A program made the position numbers and the translations under genes. The notes beneath the pieces are model-generated. The model was given only the letters and a program-made list of their open reading frames with translations. It was not told the DNA's origin and searched no databases. Of a DNA stretch of 32,496 nucleotides, positions 27,223 through 32,496 are shown piece after piece (the stretch's first letter is position 1; every line of letters starts with the position of its first letter). This DNA is from Gracilaria caudata (taxonomy: Eukaryota > Rhodophyta > Florideophyceae > Gracilariales > Gracilariaceae): contig JASCIV010000203.1 of NCBI GenBank assembly GCA_030374735.1, positions 1 through 32,496 on the forward strand. Direction: 5' to 3'.

Positions 27223-27742
27223 CAGGGGTTGGTTGCAATCGATTGCAATCAGGATTGCAATCAGAGATTGCTTTTTTGGCCTTGGATTGCAATCGGATTG
27301 CTTTTGAACGACAAGATTGCAATCTGATTGCCGTTCTACAACTGGATTGCAATCCGATTGCAATAAACCTACCAGAATAGTGTGTCAAAACGCCAAAGAA
27401 AACGCTGGTTTTATTGCGTTCCTTAGTGGATACATTATCCTCAAACTAGATCTAAGTGTTAGAGGGCCCTGTAAATGAGCTGATGAATACTTGAACAGCG
27501 TGCAATGATACATCTTCTCCACATACAAGCCCTAATTACTCAAAAACTAAATCTCAGAAAGGAGAGCAAGGATATTTGGCAATCCGATTGCAAAATGGAA
27601 CTTGGATTGCAATCAGATTGGAAGAGGGTCCCTGGATTGCAATCGGGATTGCTATGAAGCTGCGGTATTGCAATCGGGATTGGAGCCGAGTGTGCGGATT
27701 GCAATCGGCCCCAATCGGATTGAACCAACCCCTGAGCATTAC
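27215..27742. repeat. 8-bp target-site duplication flanking the MITE
   Basis: AGCATTAC occurs at 27215-27222 directly before the left terminal repeat and at 27735-27742 directly after the right one. An exact 8-bp duplication is the mark of hAT-type integration. Confidence 0.9.
27223..27734. mobile_element. hAT-like MITE, 512 bp, with periodic internal palindromes
   Basis: The element begins CAGGGGTTGGTT (27223-27234) and ends AACCAACCCCTG (27723-27734), perfect 12-bp terminal inverted repeats that continue imperfectly inward (CAATC then GATTG on both sides). It is bounded by an exact 8-bp duplication. The CAGGG start and 8-bp duplication point to the hAT superfamily. It has no transposase frame, so it would need enzyme in trans. 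Inside are eight exact copies of the palindrome GATTGCAATC (starts at 27241, 27253, 27285, 27315, 27345, 27605, 27635, 27697) plus variants, grouped near both ends and spaced about 30 bp; hAT transposases typically bind such subterminal repeats. Its perfect termini suggest a fairly recent insertion. Confidence 0.9.
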
Positions 27743-29056
27743 CGATGTTTCGTTGCTCTAAAATTTTACTTCTGGACGAGCAGCATTTCAAAAACGTCTC
27801 TGTTGACAGAGGTTATGAAAGAATGGGCTGGCTTCAACTAGGCAATCCGACTCGTCACCTCGTAAGTTCGCATTGGAGTCCTTCCTCCAATAAGTGACAG
27901 ACACAAGTCGTTGTTTTTTTATGGCTTCAGTATGATATTTGTGCGTTCAAACTCAGAAGAGGAGCTCCTACAGTAGCAACAATTGCGAACCGAACCCTTT
28001 TCGTTATCTGCTTGTGTTAGGAGCGGGGGAGCAAAAGTGCTGATTATCGTTAGAAGTGTCCTGCAAAATATGAACTAGTACCCTTTCTGCGGAGAGAGAA
28101 CTTTGATTATAGTTCTAATATAGCTTAGTAATTAGAGGCTTTTGTCCAAAATAAAGAAGAAGAACTGGTACGGAGAAAATAAGTCCGCATTGTCTCTTAA
28201 GCAGGGCCCTTGCTCCACCACAGCAGAGTTCAGGTGTTTATAGAGAAATTCTGCTGGTGTTTACCTTTTGCCTTTCAACTAGATTGTCGAAGACGAAACT
28301 GTTTATTCATTTGAGAGCGAATTCACCGTAATCGGAGTTAAGACAAATCGCCACGCTAAATAATCGCAGAAGGGAAAGGGGGCTGCAACATGCTTCCACA
28401 ACCTCACAGGGTTTTCGGTTTGAACAAACTTGTTTCGGTAAAGCCCCATTCAAGCGCTGCAAGAGCCTCTTGTTTAAATCTTTATGCGCAACAAGAGATG
28501 CCTGAAGCTTGGAATGAGCGTACGCGTTTCGTAAACAGAGAGAGAGAGACGTGCTTGACGCTTACCAAGGGTATGGAGTGCACACAAAAGAAAGAAAGAG
28601 TTCTCATTCAATCTCGCTTCGAATGAAGAGCAGATACAATCAAAAGCTCCTGTGTAATACGGGCCATTGTTGACGCTTGTAGTTTTCCCTTCACAAAAAA
28701 GGACAAAAAAGGACAGCACAGTGAGATACTATTAAGATACAAGGATATGTAGTACTTCAAGAACTTTCCGTTGCTCGCTGTTGCAACTACTAAGCACTGT
28801 TTGAGCTCGAGTGAGATCGATCTGGCAGCCCCTTCACTGAAGTTCATTCTCTGTTAGTTTCCGTAAATAACGCGATCGACCCGCCAGCTGTTACCGATAA
28901 GCCCAACCGCGCCCCCAAGCCTCATAGCGTAGGCTCTATGATCCACAACACAACGCTTCACCTCTGCTGAAATTTGCACCTCCAACAGAAAAAGTTTTGC
29001 GAAACTGTGTCTCCCCGGCAAGACAGGTGGGAGAGGGAGCCAATGCGTACAGAAAC
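27743..29056. other. AT-leaning intergenic region, no supported gene
   Basis: Short frames only (under 85 codons). It has AG-rich stretches (agagagagag near 28540; AAAAAAGGAC repeated near 28696-28715). It should contain the 3' UTR of the alginate-lyase-family gene. No tRNA or other RNA gene recognised. Confidence 0.45.
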
Positions 29057-30673
29057 TTATTTCCTCTTTCGACGCCGTCTAGAAAACCAAAATCTAGCTG
29101 AGATGAGAAGGGCAATAACCAGTATCATGCTATTCAAAACAGAGGCTAGTCGGAACTTTTGACGAAACGGCGCTACAAATACCGTTCTTACTTCTTGAGC
29201 TTGCCGCCGTTGATCAAGAACCTTCAAATCGATGGCGGTCAGCGGTTGTGACGTTACCCATGCGCCACACGCTTCGGCGTCGTGAAGTGCAGGGAACACG
29301 AGGTTCCAAACATCCATTCCTACCCTTTGCTTGCTCCATATCTCTCTTTCTCCTCGCGGCCCATCCTCGACCATGAGATACAGCACCTCGCAGGAAGCCA
29401 CCTCGTACTTCACATCATCTGTCAACCGCGACACAATTCGAAGAGCTTGAGCGCCGTAAATGAGCCAAGGTTCTACACCCTCTTTTACTATGCTGTCGAA
29501 GTTCCGTACAGTCCATAAAGCAGCCTTTACAAGAGGGCTCGTTCGAACGCCCATCTTCGCCCCTGCTCTAGTTGATAGCAGAAACAAGTGCGCGTGCGCC
29601 AGCAAGGCGTACAGCACGTAATGTCCATATCCTTCGCGATGTATCTCGTGCGTTTGGACCCCATCTTCGTCTATCTGATCTTCCAGTCTCCCACGTACAC
29701 ACCAGTTCCAGCCAGTGCATTGTGGTGACAACATCCTTGAAACATTGTTCGTGAGGTAGTTGTTCTCATCCAGCAGTGCGAGGGACAGCACGGTGAGGTC
29801 GTAAAAGAGACCATGATTGTTACGCATGGCAGACTCACGACTAACTACATCGTCAAAAATCATCTCGTGTGCCATTTCGTTGCACCACGAAATTAAACGA
29901 CGATGATCAGAGGGTTTCCAGTGTGGACGCGCTTCCGGAGTGTACGTCAACAGGCGGATTGCATCAGCAAAGCCTCTACCGACAAAAGAGAGATCGATAC
30001 AACCGGAGGGCTTTCCATCTATGACACCTGGGATGCCCTGGGCAAATTGAAGTGAAGGAAGCATTAGAGTTTGAGGATCAACAAACCAAGCCCGAAGCAA
30101 TTTGGAGGCAGCCGCAGCTGAGGATTCGTCGCGGAAGATGTAAGCGCACAACGACAGACGCATGACGTCGTGCATCATTTGCTCTAAGCGTGGGCGGTCA
30201 GTCATAGAATCGCGAGCAACTTGGTTGAGGTGACCATCGCAAATATGCCAAGGTAGCCCTGTGCTGATGTCACAATTGGAACGGTTTACGGGGCGATGAT
30301 CGTAACCTCTGCAGTTGGTTGGGATCTCATTGCAAGGGAAAGCATATGGGACTAGCGACACGAAGTGGTTGGGAGTTGAATTGCTATGTAAGCGCACGGA
30401 CTTTGAAGTTACGGTCTGCGGACCTTGCGTCGAGAGACGGGCGTGAATATCAGCGACTTCGACGAGAAGGTGGTGCAAGGCAGCAGAGGTTTCGTGCGAA
30501 AGCGATGCCGTATATGAGTGCCGGGCTAGTTCAGTGCGCAGCGCATGGAGCGCCGGGCCATCCCAGGACAGGAGGCTGGGTGCACTGATTTCGACGTTGA
30601 TGCAGAAGAGCAGAAAGATTTGAACCACGAGCACTACGGAGGTTTTGGCGAAGCGCACGTGTGCTTTCGACAT
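29057..30673 (-). CDS. Membrane-anchored alginate-lyase-family protein
   Basis: From the first ATG (30673) the product is 538 residues. Its fold is the (alpha/alpha) toroid of the alginate lyase family (Pfam Alginate_lyase, PF05426), whose members cleave uronate polysaccharides by beta-elimination. Visible family blocks are LLRAWFVDPQTLMLPSLQFA (193-211), AQGIPGVIDGKPSGCIDLSF, RNNHGLFYDLTVLSLALL (284-301, the Asn-Asn-His site) and DEDGVQTHEIHREGYGHYVL (336-354) with His/Tyr candidates H351 and Y352. There is a hydrophobic signal or anchor at 11-26 and a second hydrophobic helix at about 507-527 before a basic tail (RRRRKRK), so the catalytic domain is probably lumenal or extracellular and membrane-tethered. 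Red algae are not known for alginate, so the substrate is likely another uronate-bearing wall or mucilage polysaccharide; that is inference. Confidence 0.85.
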   Translation of the reverse strand: MSKAHVRFAKTSVVLVVQIFLLFCINVEISAPSLLSWDGPALHALRTELARHSYTASLSHETSAALHHLLVEVADIHARLSTQGPQTVTSKSVRLHSNSTPNHFVSLVPYAFPCNEIPTNCRGYDHRPVNRSNCDISTGLPWHICDGHLNQVARDSMTDRPRLEQMMHDVMRLSLCAYIFRDESSAAAASKLLRAWFVDPQTLMLPSLQFAQGIPGVIDGKPSGCIDLSFVGRGFADAIRLLTYTPEARPHWKPSDHRRLISWCNEMAHEMIFDDVVSRESAMRNNHGLFYDLTVLSLALLDENNYLTNNVSRMLSPQCTGWNWCVRGRLEDQIDEDGVQTHEIHREGYGHYVLYALLAHAHLFLLSTRAGAKMGVRTSPLVKAALWTVRNFDSIVKEGVEPWLIYGAQALRIVSRLTDDVKYEVASCEVLYLMVEDGPRGEREIWSKQRVGMDVWNLVFPALHDAEACGAWVTSQPLTAIDLKVLDQRRQAQEVRTVFVAPFRQKFRLASVLNSMILVIALLISARFWFSRRRRKRK

Positions 30674-31560
30674 GAGCAATCTTCAGACGATAACACGATT
30701 GGTCACCACCTCTTGTCGCCTAGGAGAACTTCATACGTGCCATACAAATGATCGCAGTCGGGGACCTTTACCCTTTGTTGCTGCCAGCACACGGCGATTA
30801 CAAGACTTCGCCGAGATCAACGGCTGCTTCTCCCGCTCTTGTCGTGGAGAGCAGGAGCTTCCAGACTAATCCTCACCGCCCGCGTTCGAAACCCTGCATG
30901 GTAATGGTCTTCACGAAACTGGTGTTAACCCGACCGGTATCAAGCTCATGGGGCAAGTCATCCAAACCGCCGTCCACTTCAACCCAACTCTGCTGCAATG
31001 CAGGCCACTCAGGAACAGAAACAGTCCAGCCACAAGCCTGCGACGCTTCTGCGTGAGCACTGCTCATACCACACAGCTGCGGTTTGGAGCCACAAGCAAA
31101 AACATTGGGGCCGATACATTTATGAGATAGTTTTCGAGGTACGAAGGGTAAACCATTCGAGCATGAGAGTATCTACCTTCGTACCTTTTCTCTCGGCGAG
31201 AAATGCTTTGGAGAAAACAATTTTTTTGACATGTACACTCGACGAATTTTTTAAACCTCACAAAAAGCGTTCTCTTCTTATTCACAAAATATTACACTGT
31301 CTGCCAAAGGACTCAAAGCACCACATGACAACACCCACAGCAATGCTCAGATGAAAAAGCAGGCGCCAGAAGCAATGCAATTTTTGTGTAGACCAACAGT
31401 AAACTAGGAAATCTTTATATCTCTGCGAAGTTTTATACCATCAAATGCATCCAAACCCAAAAGCGCACGCTTCTACAGTAAGACAGTTCTTCCCAAGCAA
31501 ATGCGACTCATTTGGTAGTTCAGATAACTTTGCAACACTATTATTGTCACAACCAATACC
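30674..31560. other. Intergenic region, no supported gene
   Basis: Moderate GC at the left, falling to AT-rich from about 31100. Frames are under 120 codons without domains. It should hold the promoter of the alginate-lyase-family gene. The right part probably belongs to the decayed mariner element, whose left terminus I could not locate. Confidence 0.45.
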
Positions 31561-31564
31561 CACA

Positions 31565-32120
31565 ATGCCTCATCAAAAACGTTTAACTGATGCTAAAAAA
31601 GCAAAAATTCTTGCTTACGCTAAACACTAAATGACGCATCAAAAAATTTTATATGAACTTAACAGGCATCATACACCTATACGACAGATTTTAATAAGGC
31701 CAAAGATGTCACATCAAAAACAATAAAAGCTAGGCAACCAAAAAAAATCACAAAGACCAAAGAAACGATCAATCGTGACGCTATTATACACTAATCAGGA
31801 TCCAGTAGCATCCAACGAAAATTGATCTCAATATTCCAACGTAACGTGTTCAAAAAATACTGCAAAAAATCCGTAAATAAAGTAAGCAAAAAAAAAGTCT
31901 AAGGTTTATATGATTTTCGATCATAAAAATAAAAAGACTTTCATGAGCCAAGGAAAGCCTCTCTGGGGACCATGTTTCATAGAAAAAGAATATCTTTTCC
32001 GACGAAAAAAGTTCATTCTGGATGGTCCGAATGGAATACCTTCATTCTGGCATGACTTGAGTGTGGTATAGTAGCAGTGAGCTACAACCAGAACGGTGTT
32101 CGGTGGTCGTTTGGCTAAAG
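31565..32120 (+). pseudogene. Decayed Tc1/mariner-type transposase
   Basis: Read across frames, the order of a mariner transposase is visible: a helix-turn-helix start (KRLTDAKKAKILAYAKH, stop, MTHQKILYELNRHHTPIRQI), a GRPKK-like linker (QRPKKRSIVTLL), then near 31975-32065 the DDE core: an IFSDEK piece in one frame continuing as KKFILDGPNGIPSFWHDL in the next, and a VRWSFG remnant of the usual VMVWG block. At least one frameshift and several stops break it. The region is AT-rich and not functional. No protein was reconstructed. Terminal repeats were not found, and the right part may be cut by other sequence. Confidence 0.65.
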
Positions 32121-32496
32121 AGCACGCGGAGGGCTCAACTAGAAGGTGTAGAAGAGATACCCGAGAGGTGCGGGAAGTACCGATCACGGGGAGGTGCAAG
32201 ATAGCCGGCTAACTCACCTGTACCACTTGGTAGGTGTGGTGCCAGGCGCACAGCGTGCTAGTAAAACCTGAATGGTACTAGTTATCCTAGAAGGTCGACT
32301 GTAGAAATTTTAGGGTGAAACACTTAACCAGGAGGTACTTAAGTTTATTATCGAGGGGGTGGCCACGCCTTCGGGCTGACCTATATGAGGTGAGCGTCGC
32401 CCTCTCCTAGCCTCCGTGGCATTACAGCCACGTGGCCATCTGGAGGTGCACGGGGAGGTGCACCTCGTTAACTAAAATATTATAAAATTAACTACC
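32120..32496. other. GC-rich, hairpin-rich segment of unknown nature
   Basis: Composition shifts to GC-rich and no frame is open for long. It has a 14-bp direct repeat CACGGGGAGGTGCA (32185-32198 and 32449-32462), a perfect 12-bp palindrome GAGGTGCACCTC (32455-32466), a CGTGGC/GCCACG hairpin with a 6-nt loop (32415-32432), a GGCCACG/CGTGGCC pair (32361-32367 with 32431-32437) and a GCCTTCGGGC tetraloop-like hairpin (32367-32376). It could be the edge of another repeat element or a structured RNA; the window ends before this can be settled. Confidence 0.4.
32185..32462. repeat. 14-bp direct repeat pair CACGGGGAGGTGCA
   Basis: Exact copies at 32185-32198 and 32449-32462, 264 bases apart start to start. 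The second copy merges into the palindrome GAGGTGCACCTC. They may mark the ends or internal repeats of an element next to the mariner relic. Confidence 0.7.

Noticed and set aside
27712..27730. B-box-like GGTTCAATCC on the minus strand, hinting at a SINE
   Set aside because: It is part of the MITE terminal repeat and has no A box at the right distance.
27109..27791. Frames rich in repeated QSDCNP / IAIRLQ peptides
   Set aside because: These come from reading the GATTGCAATC palindromes of the MITE; they are not genes.
32195..32235. Similarity of GCCGGCTAACTC...GTGCCAG to a conserved small-subunit rRNA segment
   Set aside because: The match is short and gapped, and the flanking sequence does not follow rRNA on either side; treated as chance.

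Overview
The window looks like nuclear DNA of a eukaryotic alga with a primary plastid, most likely a red alga (moderate confidence). Genes are mostly single-exon on both strands. Plastid-pathway proteins (DXS, two DGDG-synthase-type glycosyltransferases, a PGRL1-like protein) sit beside a mitochondrial ATP12 chaperone. DXS starts with a Ser/Phe/Arg-rich transit-type leader and no signal peptide, which argues against a complex (secondary) plastid. There is no bacterial operon structure; the few introns inferred have GT..AG ends.

Layout. 1-1350 is GC-rich and holds a small, extremely basic, 8-Cys secreted protein and a (CA)n microsatellite. 1351-3585 is DXS, the entry enzyme of the MEP isoprenoid pathway. 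4263-5417 (minus) is a PGRL1-like thylakoid protein that needs one 90-nt intron. 6796-7203 (minus) is a RING-like protein with an altered zinc ligand. 8029-10059 (minus) is a DUR3 urea symporter. 10808-11785 (minus) is a secreted Cys-rich/coiled-coil protein. 13710-14582 is a probable hemerythrin-like protein.

15003-21274 is a dense block: DGDG-synthase paralog A (minus), a divergent APRL-type thioredoxin-like membrane protein (plus), ATP12 (minus), and DGDG-synthase paralog B (minus). 22615-23265 is a proline/cysteine-rich secreted protein. 23.5-25.9 kb (minus) holds an unrecognised intron-containing gene and several possible short exons.

25.9-29 kb is gene-poor. It carries a well-defined 512-bp hAT-like MITE (27223-27734) with 12-bp terminal inverted repeats, an 8-bp target-site duplication, and internal GATTGCAATC palindromes on a ~30-bp period. 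29057-30673 (minus) is a membrane-anchored alginate-lyase-family protein. The right end (31.56-32.1 kb) is a decayed Tc1/mariner transposase next to a GC-rich, hairpin-rich segment of unknown nature.

Functional themes: plastid membrane lipids and electron flow (DGD x2, PGRL1), isoprenoid precursors (DXS), nitrogen uptake (DUR3), ATP synthase assembly (ATP12), and several secreted or surface proteins that could act in an extracellular matrix. All assignments come from reading motifs; no database search was run.
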